Positions 42,765 through 50,565 of a stretch of DNA of 64,000 nt are shown here, piece after piece. Position numbers and translations under genes: made by a program. The notes below the pieces were generated by a model. That model saw only the letters and a program-made list of their open reading frames with translations. It had not been told where the DNA came from and searched no databases. How positions within the stretch are numbered: the first letter of the stretch is position 1; each line of letters opens with the position of its first letter. Source of the stretch: an uncultured Oscillospiraceae bacterium (lineage in GTDB: Bacteria; Bacillota; Clostridia; Oscillospirales; Oscillospiraceae). The stretch is from assembly GCA_934613505.1 (NCBI GenBank), contig CAKTTB010000005.1, forward strand, positions 1-64,000, read 5' to 3'.

Positions 42765-43718
42765 TTACTTCAAAATGAATCTGCAGGGTTCGCCCTTGAG
42801 GACCGCGATGGCGTTCTCAACGGACATCATGCCCATCTTGGCGACGGCTTCGCCGGTATGCGCGCCGGTATGCGGCGTGAAGATGACGTGCGGCAGATTC
42901 TTGAGCGGAGAATCGACGAGCGGCTCCTGCTCAAAGGCGTCCAGACCCAGACCGCCAAGCTTGCCGGAGCGGATGGCCTCGGCTGCGGCTGCTTCGTCGA
43001 TCAGGCCGCCGCGGGCGGTGTTGATGACGATCGCACCGTCCTGCATCTCCGCGATCCGGGCCGCGTCGATCATGTGACGGGTCGAATCATTCAGCGGCAC
43101 GTGCAGGGAAATGACGTTTGCTGCGCGCAGCAGATCGTCCAGCTCCATGCGCTTGATGCCATGCTCGGCCGCGAAGGCCTCGTCAAAATACGGATCGTAG
43201 GCCATGACATCCATCTCGAACGCCTTGGCACGCACCGCCAGACGCTTGCCGATCGCGCCCATGCCGACGATGCCGAGCGTCTTGCCGGCCAGCTCCATGC
43301 CCTCGCTGCGCGGCCATTCACCGCGGGAGACTGCCTCGTGCAGCTGCGGGATATTCCGCGCCGCGGCGAGCATCAGGGCAAATGCCAGCTCACAGACGGA
43401 GGTCGAGTTTGCGCCCGGGGTGTTCGTGACCGTGATGCCGCGGGCCTTGGCAGCCGCCAGATCCACGCGGTCGACGCCGACACCGTAGCGGGAGATCACC
43501 TTGACGCTCTGCGGCATTTTCTCGATGACGTCCGCCGTGATATAGTCGACGCCCGCGATATACGCGTCGCAGCCCTCCAGACGGGAGAGGATCTCGTCGC
43601 CCTTCAGCGGCACGCCAAGCTCGTTGTATGTAACTTCGTCAAAAAACGACTCTGCCAGCGCTTTCGCAGCCGCGTTCTGCGGCTTGAGGAAGGAAGTCGT
43701 ACTAATAAAGGCTTTCAT
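42765..43718 (-). CDS. D-isomer-specific 2-hydroxyacid dehydrogenase
   Basis: This 317-residue enzyme resembles phosphoglycerate dehydrogenase without the regulatory tail. VISRYGVGVDRVDLAAAK carries the substrate arginine region, LGIVGMGAIGKRLA binds NAD, VINTARGGLIDEAA carries the catalytic arginine, and FTPHTGAHT carries the catalytic histidine. It would oxidise or reduce a 2-hydroxy/2-keto acid. It lies 23 bases before eda and 9 bases after the cupin isomerase, so it belongs to the sugar-acid operon. The exact substrate is not given by the sequence. Confidence 0.9.
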   Translation of the reverse strand: MKAFISTTSFLKPQNAAAKALAESFFDEVTYNELGVPLKGDEILSRLEGCDAYIAGVDYITADVIEKMPQSVKVISRYGVGVDRVDLAAAKARGITVTNTPGANSTSVCELAFALMLAAARNIPQLHEAVSRGEWPRSEGMELAGKTLGIVGMGAIGKRLAVRAKAFEMDVMAYDPYFDEAFAAEHGIKRMELDDLLRAANVISLHVPLNDSTRHMIDAARIAEMQDGAIVINTARGGLIDEAAAAEAIRSGKLGGLGLDAFEQEPLVDSPLKNLPHVIFTPHTGAHTGEAVAKMGMMSVENAIAVLKGEPCRFILK

Positions 43719-43727
43719 GCTGTTGCC

Positions 43728-44333
43728 TCACTTCCAGTTGGGGTTGTCAATGATGGCCGGCTGGCCGTCGCGCTCGACGAGCAGCTTGCGGTAGCCCTTG
43801 GTCTCGATGGTGCCATAGTCATGGCCGGCGTCAGCGCGGTAGACGAAGAAGGTGATGAGCTGCTCGTCGGGGCTGACGTTGATGCTGCGGTGTGCATAGC
43901 GCGGCGGAACATAGACGGCTTCACCGGCGTGCATTTCCTGTGCGGACCAGTCGCCCTCCGGATTTTCGAGCAGCATGTAGCCGTGGCCCTTCAGGCAGTA
44001 GTAGACCTCGCCGGTCTCGAGCAGGGTGTGGAAATGACCCTTGGTGAAATAATACTCGTCGCCGATCTTGCCCGGGTTCAGGATGGAGCAGCCGAAGGCG
44101 AAATCGCCCGGCGTCTCGGGAACGGGCAGGCCGTGGAACTCGTAGATCAGGCTGTCGCCCTCGTCTGCGATCTTCTTTTCGAGCGCGGCTTCGTCGGCGA
44201 ACATGCCCTTCATCTGGCTGAGATAGCGCTTGCCGGTCTCGACCTTCTTGGACAGGCCGGTGTTCAGATCAAAATCAACGGTGCAGCCCCGCAGGAAATC
44301 GAGGGGGTTGCTGGATGCATTGAAGCTTGCCAT
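43728..44333 (-). CDS. cupin-type phosphoglucose isomerase
   Basis: The 201-residue protein is a single cupin domain of the archaeal/cupin glucose-6-phosphate isomerase family. The metal motif GHFHTLLETGEVYYCLKGHG is complete, with a later histidine in PPRYAHRSIN. These enzymes interconvert glucose 6-phosphate and fructose 6-phosphate with a metal ion and are unrelated to common PGI. In an operon with KDPG aldolase it may act on another aldose/ketose phosphate pair. A ribosome site GGAGGAAG precedes the ATG. Confidence 0.88.
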   Translation of the reverse strand: MASFNASSNPLDFLRGCTVDFDLNTGLSKKVETGKRYLSQMKGMFADEAALEKKIADEGDSLIYEFHGLPVPETPGDFAFGCSILNPGKIGDEYYFTKGHFHTLLETGEVYYCLKGHGYMLLENPEGDWSAQEMHAGEAVYVPPRYAHRSINVSPDEQLITFFVYRADAGHDYGTIETKGYRKLLVERDGQPAIIDNPNWK

Positions 44334-44346
44334 AAATTCTTCCTCC

Positions 44347-45300
44347 TTATGCGCGGTTGTTGAATTTTGCAGCGATGCGGTCCATTTCCTTCAGCCGCTC
44401 GCCGAGGATCTCCGTGTGGAACACGTCAGCGATGACCTGGGTCCAGCCGTAGATGAAGTACATCCAGCCGTCGATCACCTTGACGCCGCGGGTCTTTTCC
44501 TGTGCCTCTGCCTGATGCATGAACAGACGCTCGCCGCGGTAGTTCAGCTCCCAGACCAGTGCGTTTTCCGGGAAAACAGCTGCGTCGGTCAGCGGGGAAC
44601 CCGGGCGGTCCTTGCCGAGGCCGGTCGCGTTGATGACGAGCGAGCCTTTGCCCATCTTGGCCATCTCAGCGTCGTTCTGGCCGGGTTCCGGCGTCAGATA
44701 ATACTCAGCGGGGATGGTGTTCGGATAGAACTCGTTGTTGATCTTCTCGCACTCTTCCAGTCTGGGCAGGCTGCGGTTGGCAACGACGATCTTGGCCGGG
44801 CTGTTTTCCTTGTTGTAGTTGCGCATGTAGTACGAGCACATGGAGATGCAGCTGCCGCCGGCGCCCATGATGAACACGCCCGCTTCCGGATGCTCTTTCC
44901 AGTAACCGGCCGGAACGAACTCTTCCATGGCCATGCCGCAGGTGATGGGGTCCTTTGCGTCGCAGCAGAGCTTGCCGTCCTCTTTGTAGATCGAGGAGAT
45001 CTCGCCGAACTGCTTGGCGTAGGTGCCTTCCACGTCGAACATGTCGTGGGCGGCATTGTAGATATCGATCTTATGGGTCGTGACGAGCGCACCGAGGGAA
45101 AGCGGGTCATGCTTGATGAAGTCGACGACTTCACGGTAGACCTCGGGCTTTTCATGGATGGCGATGTCGATGCCCTTCATCACGGCATCCTTGAAGCCAA
45201 GCGCCTTGGCCCACTCCGGGAAGACCTTCATGATGGAAGAGCCGCCGGTCGTGACGCCGATAAAGTACATGGTCGGCTGCGTTGCTTTTTCGAGTTTCAT
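44347..45300 (-). CDS. shikimate dehydrogenase-like protein
   Basis: This 317-residue protein resembles shikimate dehydrogenase (AroE) but is longer. ALVTTHKIDIYNAA corresponds to the NVTxPHK motif with the catalytic lysine, GVFIMGAGGSCISMC is the dinucleotide-binding turn, KIVVANRSLPRLEEC follows, and SLVINATGLGKDRPGSP matches the NATxxG motif. The N-terminal SxS substrate motif of AroE is not clear. In a sugar-acid operon a polyhydroxy-acid or cyclitol dehydrogenase role is more likely than aromatic amino acid synthesis. ATG 45300 follows CGGAGG and overlaps the upstream gene as ATGA. Confidence 0.82.
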   Translation of the reverse strand: MKLEKATQPTMYFIGVTTGGSSIMKVFPEWAKALGFKDAVMKGIDIAIHEKPEVYREVVDFIKHDPLSLGALVTTHKIDIYNAAHDMFDVEGTYAKQFGEISSIYKEDGKLCCDAKDPITCGMAMEEFVPAGYWKEHPEAGVFIMGAGGSCISMCSYYMRNYNKENSPAKIVVANRSLPRLEECEKINNEFYPNTIPAEYYLTPEPGQNDAEMAKMGKGSLVINATGLGKDRPGSPLTDAAVFPENALVWELNYRGERLFMHQAEAQEKTRGVKVIDGWMYFIYGWTQVIADVFHTEILGERLKEMDRIAAKFNNRA

Positions 45301-46277
45301 CTTGTTACCTCCGTATCTTGCAACTGTAATATTTCCACGGCGTTGCTTTCGCACATCGCCGAGATCTGACTTTCTGTAAAGCCTGCCGCGCGCAGCATGG
45401 GGATGAAGTCCGTCAGGATATAATCGAGGCCCATGTCCGGTGCGTTGTACGCGCGCAGGCGCTGGTTCGTGGTATCGAGGCTCAGGACGATCTGCCCGGC
45501 ATAACCGGCTTCGCAGACCTCCTTCAAAAGGGCAAGCTCCTGTTCGTCGGAGACATATTTATACCGGTGGACGCTGTCATAGCAGAAATAGCAGCCCGTC
45601 CGGAGAAGCGTCTTGTGGTACTCCGGGTCGGTGTTCGTCCGGTCCAAATGACAGATGAGCACGCGCTCCGCCGGGACATGGTGCTGCGCCAGAAATGCGA
45701 GAAGGCCGAGAAGATCGTTCTGCTTTTCCGTATGGACCATGACCGGCACGCCGGTCTGCGCCGCGGCATCGGCCGCCGCTTCAAAGAGCGTCTTGTATTC
45801 CTCGCTGCGCCAGCCCTCTTTTTCATATGCAAGCTTCACCATACCGGCCTTCGCCGCGCTGCGCGTGCCGTCCGGCTGGAGCATGCCGTCGCGGATCTCC
45901 GAGACGAAAAGCGCCGTCAGCTCCTCGCGGGACAGCTTCGGAAGAGGGCTCCCCTCCTCCATGAACTGCAGCTTGTGGAAGCCGGTCACGGCGACGATCT
46001 GCACGCCGCTCTGGACGGACAGCCGCCGCAAAATTTCCGCATCACGGCCGAAGAAGCCGGGCTGCGCGTCGACGATCGTCCGGCCGCCGTGTGCGTAATA
46101 CTCCTGCAGCTCCTGCAGGGATCTGTCGTAATCGTCCATGCACAGGGCGGCGTTGCATGCATAGGACGGCCCTTTGCGCAGGTAAATATGCTCGTGGCAC
46201 TGCACGTGGCCAAGCGCGGAAGCAGGGCCGGTCACGGTCTGCACACAGGGCGTTCTGCCGTTTTTTTCTGGGTTCAT
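45297..46277 (-). CDS. phosphotriesterase-like hydrolase/lactonase
   Basis: The 326-residue protein is a phosphotriesterase-family TIM barrel. GHVQCHEHIYL holds the HxH pair, AGMVKLAYEKEG the lysine expected to be carboxylated and to bridge two metals, PVMVHTEKQ and VLICHLDRTNTDP the two further histidines, and VLSLDTTNQ the final aspartate. Bacterial relatives are mostly lactonases or phosphodiesterases. Hydrolysis of a sugar lactone would give the sugar acid used by the following genes. ATG 46277 follows GAGAGGAA. It is the first gene of the operon and has an operator at 46311-46327. Confidence 0.87.
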   Translation of the reverse strand: MNPEKNGRTPCVQTVTGPASALGHVQCHEHIYLRKGPSYACNAALCMDDYDRSLQELQEYYAHGGRTIVDAQPGFFGRDAEILRRLSVQSGVQIVAVTGFHKLQFMEEGSPLPKLSREELTALFVSEIRDGMLQPDGTRSAAKAGMVKLAYEKEGWRSEEYKTLFEAAADAAAQTGVPVMVHTEKQNDLLGLLAFLAQHHVPAERVLICHLDRTNTDPEYHKTLLRTGCYFCYDSVHRYKYVSDEQELALLKEVCEAGYAGQIVLSLDTTNQRLRAYNAPDMGLDYILTDFIPMLRAAGFTESQISAMCESNAVEILQLQDTEVTR

Positions 46278-46310
46278 GCTGGTATTCCTCTCATTTTTCC
46301 GTCTTGTCAG

Positions 46311-46327
46311 AATGTTATGACATTGTA
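46311..46327. promoter_or_regulatory. predicted GntR operator before the sugar-acid operon
   Basis: AATGTTATGACATTGTA contains the symmetric arms AATGT and ACATT around TATG. A 13-base core, ATGTTATGACATT, recurs at 47147-47159 in front of the GntR gene. On the minus strand TACAAT, a possible -10 box, overlaps the site. Confidence 0.7.
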
Positions 46328-46338
46328 CGCCTAAATAA

Positions 46339-47079
46339 TCACCGCGTGATCTCAACCAGGAACCGGCTGCGGTCGCCGCGATATCGGGCGATGGAATACT
46401 CGATCAGCTTTCCGTCGCCGTTGTAGCTCTTCGTGATAAAGTAGTGAATCGGCTGGCCGCGCTTGACGCCGAGGATCCGCGCGTCCTCCTGATCGGCGGA
46501 CTGGATCTCGCAGCTGCGGACGATGCGGGTCGGCTTTGTCTCGCTGTGCTGGCTGAGCAGCTCATAGAGCGATTCGCTCGACAGATCGTGCTGCAGCAGA
46601 AAGCGGCAGGCCGTATACGGCAGATATGTCTTGACGCGGACGAACGGCTCGCCGTCGACGTAGCGCTTGCGGTAAAGGTAGATCACAGAGGTCCCGAGCC
46701 CCGCCGCCTCCGCGCTCAGCTCGACCGGAAGCGTTGTGACGCGCAGATCGAGCACGTCTGTGGCCGGTGTGGCGCCGTTGTTGCGGACATCATCCTGATA
46801 CGGCAGGAAGCTGTGGATAAAGTGCTGGCTGACCTTGGGCAGGGCGACGAACGTGCCCTTGCTCTTCGTGCGGTACAGAAGTCCCTCCTGCACCAGATCG
46901 TGAATGGCCTGCCGGACGGTCGTCCGGCTGACACCGAAATGCTCGATCAGTTCTTTTTCCGTTGGAATGAGGCTGCCGGGCGGATAGGCCCCGGTCTCGA
47001 TCTCATCACGCAGAAGCTGCTCCAGCTGGAAATACAGCGGAACGGGGATCTGCTTGTTCAAATGTTGATTCTGCAGCAT
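46339..47079 (-). CDS. GntR family (HutC/UTRA) transcriptional regulator
   Basis: This 246-residue regulator has an N-terminal winged helix (PVPLYFQLEQLLRDEIETGA, EKELIEHFGVSRTTVRQAIH) and a UTRA ligand-binding domain from about residue 90 (VIYLYRKRYVDGEPFVRVKT, YELLSQHSETKPTRIV). UTRA regulators usually bind a sugar phosphate or related metabolite and release DNA. ATG 47079 follows AGGAGG. Matching operator sites lie before this gene and before the phosphotriesterase-like gene 60 bases downstream of its stop, so it probably represses itself and the sugar-acid operon. Confidence 0.92.
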   Translation of the reverse strand: MLQNQHLNKQIPVPLYFQLEQLLRDEIETGAYPPGSLIPTEKELIEHFGVSRTTVRQAIHDLVQEGLLYRTKSKGTFVALPKVSQHFIHSFLPYQDDVRNNGATPATDVLDLRVTTLPVELSAEAAGLGTSVIYLYRKRYVDGEPFVRVKTYLPYTACRFLLQHDLSSESLYELLSQHSETKPTRIVRSCEIQSADQEDARILGVKRGQPIHYFITKSYNGDGKLIEYSIARYRGDRSRFLVEITR

Positions 47080-47146
47080 GCTGCCTCCTGTACGCGCGTC
47101 TGCCGGTGCAGCGCGCATGACACAAATCTTCCCGGGAATGGTCGGT

Positions 47147-47199
47147 ATGTTATGACATTGCTACATTGATAGGATACCATAGCCCCCTGTAAAAGTCAA
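47147..47199 (-). promoter_or_regulatory. promoter and operator of the GntR gene
   Basis: On the minus strand TTGACT (47199-47194) and TATCCT (47176-47171) are 17 bases apart. The operator copy ATGTTATGACATTG (47147-47160) lies just after the expected transcription start, where a bound repressor would block elongation or open-complex formation. Confidence 0.65.
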
Positions 47200-47250
47200 T
47201 GGACACCTTGCACAGAAAATGCGCCTCCGCTCTGTCCCATCTTTGCACAG

Positions 47251-47297
47251 ACGCAGGAACACCCGGAAGAACGGCTCTGCCGCTCCTCCGGGTGTCC
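47251..47297 (-). terminator. hairpin after the truncated HpcH/HpaI gene
   Basis: ACACCCGGA near 47261 and TCCGGGTGT near 47286 form a stem with an internal GC-rich loop. The T-tract on the minus strand is poor, so terminator function is uncertain. Confidence 0.45.
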
Positions 47298-47313
47298 ACC
47301 GGAAAGGGAAAAA

Positions 47314-47857
47314 TCAGATCATGCTTCTGAGCTGCGCAACGCGGTCGCGGTACGCCTCAATGAGGATCGCGGTATCGACGTTATAGGCCACGCTGTCATA
47401 TCCGCGCTTGAAGGAAGCGGCAGCGTTTTCGATCACGCCGGCATAGATGATGCAGAACTTGTGGTTCTCATGGCAGGCCGTGACGATCCGGTCCAGCGCC
47501 GCCTGAAATTCCGGGCGGTCAAACGCACCGGGCATGCCCATCGCGATGGACAGGTCATACGGGCCGGTGAAAATGCCGTCGACGCCGGGATGCGCCGCGA
47601 TCTGCTCGACAGCGTCGAGCGCGCCGCGGGTCTCGCACTGCGGGATCACGAGCGTATTCTCATTGAAATACGCCATCTTTGCCGCAACGCCGTCCGGTGC
47701 GTCAAAGCCCCAGCCATCCTTCCGGCTGGCGGCAAAGCCGCGCTTGCCAATGGGCTGATACTTTGCGTAGGACACGATCTCGTCCACCTGCGCAACGGAA
47801 TGCACATTGGGGATGATGATGCCCTGCGCGCCGACATCCAGCACCTTCATGATGGCC
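47314..47857 (-). pseudogene. HpcH/HpaI family aldolase, 5'-truncated
   Basis: About 180 residues of a class II HpcH/HpaI aldolase (2-keto-3-deoxy acid aldolase type) are present: IMKVLDVGAQGIIIPNVHSV, IGKRGFAASRKDGWG, LVIPQCETRGALDAVEQI with the metal glutamate, and GIFTGPYDLSIAMGMPG with the metal aspartate. The family is usually about 250 residues, so roughly the first 70, including the catalytic histidine and arginine, are missing. The frame continues to an ATG at 47895, but those codons are antisense to the neighbouring dehydrogenase fragment. The break lies in the short sequence GGCCGAG near 47854-47860. Confidence 0.8.
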
Positions 47858-48265
47858 GAGAGCCTCGGCTTCCACACCCTGCAGAGCGACGACACTCTGC
47901 TTGACCGCCTGATGCAGGAAAGCGGCGGCGAAGGCTATGACTTTGTCTTCGACTGCGCCGGTCATCAGTCCGTCGCCGACATTCTGCCCGACGTCGTCAA
48001 GATCCGCGGCAAGATCGAGATCGTCGCCGGTTACAAGAAGCCGCCGATGATGAACTACCAGAAGGGTATGTTCCGCGAGTTCTCCATCCAGTTCACCCGC
48101 GTCTACACCTTCAAGGACTTCAAGATCGCAGCCGGTCTGGCCGCCAAGGAGCCGATGTACGAAAAGCTCATCAACTACGAGCTGCCCGCGGAAGAAGCCA
48201 AGCACGGCTTTGAGCTGCTCACCACACCGACGGACGCCGTCAAGGTCATGTACAGCTTTGACTAA
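47855..48265 (+). pseudogene. zinc-type alcohol dehydrogenase, C-terminal fragment
   Basis: About 136 residues match the end of a medium-chain zinc-type dehydrogenase: AESLGFHTLQSDDTLLD, DFVFDCAGHQSVADILPDVVKIRGKIEIV, and ELPAEEAKHGFELLTT. The catalytic zinc domain and the nucleotide-binding GxGxxG are missing because the sequence joins a reversed aldolase fragment. An ATG at 47807 opens the frame but its first 15 codons are antisense aldolase sequence. The intact SDR gene follows 14 bases later, so both once formed an operon. Confidence 0.8.
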
Positions 48266-48279
48266 GGAGGAATTACACC

Positions 48280-49038
48280 ATGCAGCTTGATCTGTTTGAT
48301 ATTTCCGGCCACTATGCGGTCGTCACCGGTGCAAACCGCGGTCTCGGTCTCGGCATTGCCGAGGGCTTTGCAAAGGCCGGTGCCAATCTGGTCCTCATCA
48401 GCCGCACCATGCCGGAGGAGGTTCTGGAAAAGCTCCGCGCCTACGGCGTTGAGGTCGCCAACTTCCATTGCGATTTCTCGCAGCCGCGGACCATCGCTCC
48501 GCTGGTCAAGGACATTCTGGCCCGCTATCCGAAGATCGACATCCTCGTGAACGTCGCCGGCACGCAGCGCAGAAACGCATGCGTCGATTTCACCGACGAA
48601 GACTGGGACTTTGTCCACGCCGTCAACGAGAAGAGTCCGTTCATCCTCTGCCGTGAATTTGGCCGCCACATGGTCGCCAACCACTACGGCAAAATCATCA
48701 ACTTCGCCTCCCTCCTGTCCTATCAGGGCGGCCTGCGCGTGCCTGCCTACGCGGCCAGCAAGGGCGCTGTCATGCAGTTCACCAAGAGTCTTGCAAACGA
48801 GTGGTCCAAGGACAACGTCAACGTCAACTGCATCGTCCCCGGCTACTATGCGACCGAGATGAACACCGCCCTCCTGAACGATCCGGTCCGCAACGAGCAG
48901 ATCACGGTCCGCATCCCCGCCGGCCGCTGGGGCCAGCCCGAGGATCTGGTCGGCGCAGCCATCTTCCTTGCAAGCCACGCTTCCGACTACGTAGACGGCA
49001 TTGCCCTTCCCGTTGACGGTGGCTGGCTCGGCCGCTGA
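48280..49038 (+). CDS. SDR family oxidoreductase (KduD/gluconate 5-dehydrogenase-like)
   Basis: The 252-residue protein is a classical short-chain dehydrogenase. AVVTGANRGLGLGIAEGFA binds NAD(P), NVAGTQRRNACVDF follows, and the catalytic Ser, Tyr and Lys appear in FASLLSYQGG and PAYAASKGAVMQFTKSLA. IVPGYYATEMNTALLND and the end IFLASHASDYVDGIALPVDGG resemble 2-deoxy-D-gluconate 3-dehydrogenase (KduD), which fits a uronate or sugar-acid pathway. AAGGAGG precedes ATG 48280. The gene is intact although both sides are rearranged. Confidence 0.92.
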   Translation: MQLDLFDISGHYAVVTGANRGLGLGIAEGFAKAGANLVLISRTMPEEVLEKLRAYGVEVANFHCDFSQPRTIAPLVKDILARYPKIDILVNVAGTQRRNACVDFTDEDWDFVHAVNEKSPFILCREFGRHMVANHYGKIINFASLLSYQGGLRVPAYAASKGAVMQFTKSLANEWSKDNVNVNCIVPGYYATEMNTALLNDPVRNEQITVRIPAGRWGQPEDLVGAAIFLASHASDYVDGIALPVDGGWLGR

Positions 49039-49046
49039 CCGGAGCC

Positions 49047-49246
49047 ATGTTCGACGCATCCGGCTCTGCCGCGGCACTCGACTCCTTCCAGCTGATCGTC
49101 GCGCTGTATCTGTTCTACGTCGCCATCAAGGGCAGCGGAACGATGTACCGCTTCTTCGATCTCCCGGAGGAATATCAGCACAAGACCCGGACGCCGCTCC
49201 GGATCATCTACGTCGTCTGCGGCGTTCTGGCGCTGCTCGACGCGGG
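49047..49246 (+). pseudogene. small membrane protein, N-terminal part, fused to a ProC fragment
   Basis: The first 66 or so codons read as a small membrane protein: LDSFQLIVALYLFYVAIKGS is a first membrane segment, and TPLRIIYVVCGVLALLDAG a second. I do not recognise a family with a known function; similar small hypothetical proteins occur in Clostridia (recalled). The frame runs directly into ProC-like sequence at about 49242-49257, so the natural C-terminus is lost. The ribosome site, CGGAG, is weak. Confidence 0.6.
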
Positions 49247-49555
49247 CAGCGCCGTTTCCGGCTGCGGCGGCGCGTTCTGCAACCTGTTCACCGAGGCGCT
49301 GGCCGACGGCGGCGTCGCCTGCGGCTTATCCCGCGCGCAGGCCTACCGCTATGCCGCGCAGATGCTCATCGGCATGTCGAAGCTGGTGCTCGAGAGCGGC
49401 AAGCATCCCGCTGTTCTCAAGGATGAGGCCTGCTCGCCCGCCGGCGCCACCATCGAGGGCGTCCGCGTGCTGGAAAAGGCAGGGCTGCGCACTGCCGTCA
49501 TCGAGGCGGTCGTCGCCTCCTGCCGCAAAACGCCATCCTCGGCCACGAGACCTGA
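49247..49555 (+). pseudogene. proC: pyrroline-5-carboxylate reductase (ProC), C-terminal fragment with frameshift
   Basis: The sequence AVSGCGGAFCNLFTEALADG, then GLSRAQAYRYAAQMLIGMSK and VLESGKHPAVLKDEACSP, is the C-terminal dimerisation domain of ProC, the last enzyme of proline synthesis. The N-terminal NADP-binding domain is missing. After VVASCRK the frame does not stop. One extra A in the AAAA run at 49527-49530 would give CRKNAILGHET and a TGA stop at 49553-49555, just before a terminator, so a one-base deletion is likely. The proline pathway copy must be elsewhere if the strain is prototrophic. Confidence 0.7.
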
Positions 49556-49592
49556 ATTTGTTCCCTCACACTTTGTTGTTTCGTTCCTATTC

Positions 49593-49639
49593 AAACCAGA
49601 ACTGCCTGCATGTCAACGCATGCAGGCAGTTCTGGTTTT
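49593..49639. terminator. strong bidirectional terminator
   Basis: AACCAGAACTGCCTGCATG and its exact complement form a 19-base perfect stem with a six-base loop, with A residues before and T residues after. It separates the ProC fragment from the leftward TrmH gene. Confidence 0.9.
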
Positions 49640-49647
49640 ATTCTTAT

Positions 49648-50457
49648 TTATTCCGGCCGCCGTCCGAGCTGGTAGAACGCCACGGCGCTCGCCGCAGCGA
49701 CGTTCAGGGAGTCCACGCCGTGCCACATGGGGATGCGCACGGTATAGTCGCAGGCCTCGATCGTCTGCTGGGCCAGACCGTCGCCCTCCGTGCCGAGGAC
49801 GACGGCGAGCTTTTCCTCCGCCAGCAGCCGCGGATCGTCCAGCCGCACGGAATCGTCCCGCAGCGCCATGGCCGCTGTCCGGAAGCCCTGCGCGTGCAGA
49901 AGCGCCGGCCAGTCCTCCGGCAGATACGCCCACGGCACCTGAAAGACGGTCCCCATGCTCACGCGGATGGCGCGGCGGTACAGAGGATCGCTCCCCGCGC
50001 TCGTCAGTAGGACCGCATCCATGCCGAGCGCCGCCGCCGAGCGGAAGATCGCGCCGATATTCGTGGGGTTCATCACGTTTTCCAGAACGGCCAGCCGCAC
50101 GGCGTTCTTCAGAACGCCCGCAGGGTCCGTCGGCCTCGGCCGGCGCATCGCGCAGAGCATGCCGCGCGTCAGGTGGAACCCCGTCAGCTGCGTCAGAACC
50201 TCCAACTCCGCCGCGTAGACCGGCACGTCCGGGCATCTTGCCAGCAGCTCCGCGCCCTTGCCCGCAACGTGCTTCTTTTCCATCAGAAACGAGACCGGCT
50301 CACACCCGGCGTCCAGCGCGCGGCCGATGACCAGCGGACTCTCCGCCACGAACAGGCCGTTTGTCGGATCTGCCCGGTTCACGAGCTGATTTTCCGTCAG
50401 TCTGGCATAGACGTCCAGCTCCGGCGCATGAAAATCGGTAATTTCCCGCAGTTGCAT
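49648..50457 (-). CDS. TrmH/SpoU family RNA methyltransferase
   Basis: This 269-residue protein has an N-terminal substrate-binding part (GLFVAESPLVIGRALDAG) and the SPOUT methyltransferase domain with its trefoil knot: ENVMNPTNIGAIFRSAAALG, AVVLGTEGDGLA and IPMWHGVDSLNVAAASAVAFY. It methylates ribose 2'-OH groups in tRNA or rRNA with SAM. ATG 50457 follows GTGAGG; upstream codons would cover the promoter. It is divergent from the HAD gene at 50566, and the two promoters overlap. Confidence 0.93.
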   Translation of the reverse strand: MQLREITDFHAPELDVYARLTENQLVNRADPTNGLFVAESPLVIGRALDAGCEPVSFLMEKKHVAGKGAELLARCPDVPVYAAELEVLTQLTGFHLTRGMLCAMRRPRPTDPAGVLKNAVRLAVLENVMNPTNIGAIFRSAAALGMDAVLLTSAGSDPLYRRAIRVSMGTVFQVPWAYLPEDWPALLHAQGFRTAAMALRDDSVRLDDPRLLAEEKLAVVLGTEGDGLAQQTIEACDYTVRIPMWHGVDSLNVAAASAVAFYQLGRRPE

Positions 50458-50494
50458 CACAGTGTTCCTCACAAGTAGAATGATGATCAGCTGT

Positions 50495-50523
50495 ATTATA
50501 GCATTGACAAACGCCGCCCGCAA
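50495..50523 (-). promoter_or_regulatory. predicted promoter of the TrmH gene
   Basis: On the minus strand TTGCGG (50523-50518), 17 bases, then TATAAT (50500-50495). It overlaps the divergent promoter at 50504-50532. Confidence 0.7.
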
Positions 50524-50532
50524 CTTTATAAT
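50504..50532 (+). promoter_or_regulatory. consensus sigma-A promoter of the gph-like gene
   Basis: TTGACA at 50504-50509 and TATAAT at 50527-50532 match the consensus at all 12 positions with 17-base spacing. Confidence 0.85.
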
Positions 50533-50565
50533 CGCATCAGATCACACCGAAAGAGAGATAGAACC

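Noticed and set aside
44347..45300. aroE of aromatic amino acid synthesis
   Set aside because: It is longer than AroE, lacks a clear N-terminal substrate motif and sits in a sugar-acid operon; called shikimate dehydrogenase-like only.
49556..50330. Continuation of the ProC-fragment frame beyond the terminator
   Set aside because: It runs through a terminator hairpin and then antisense to the TrmH gene, with low-complexity Arg/Pro/Ala-rich sequence.
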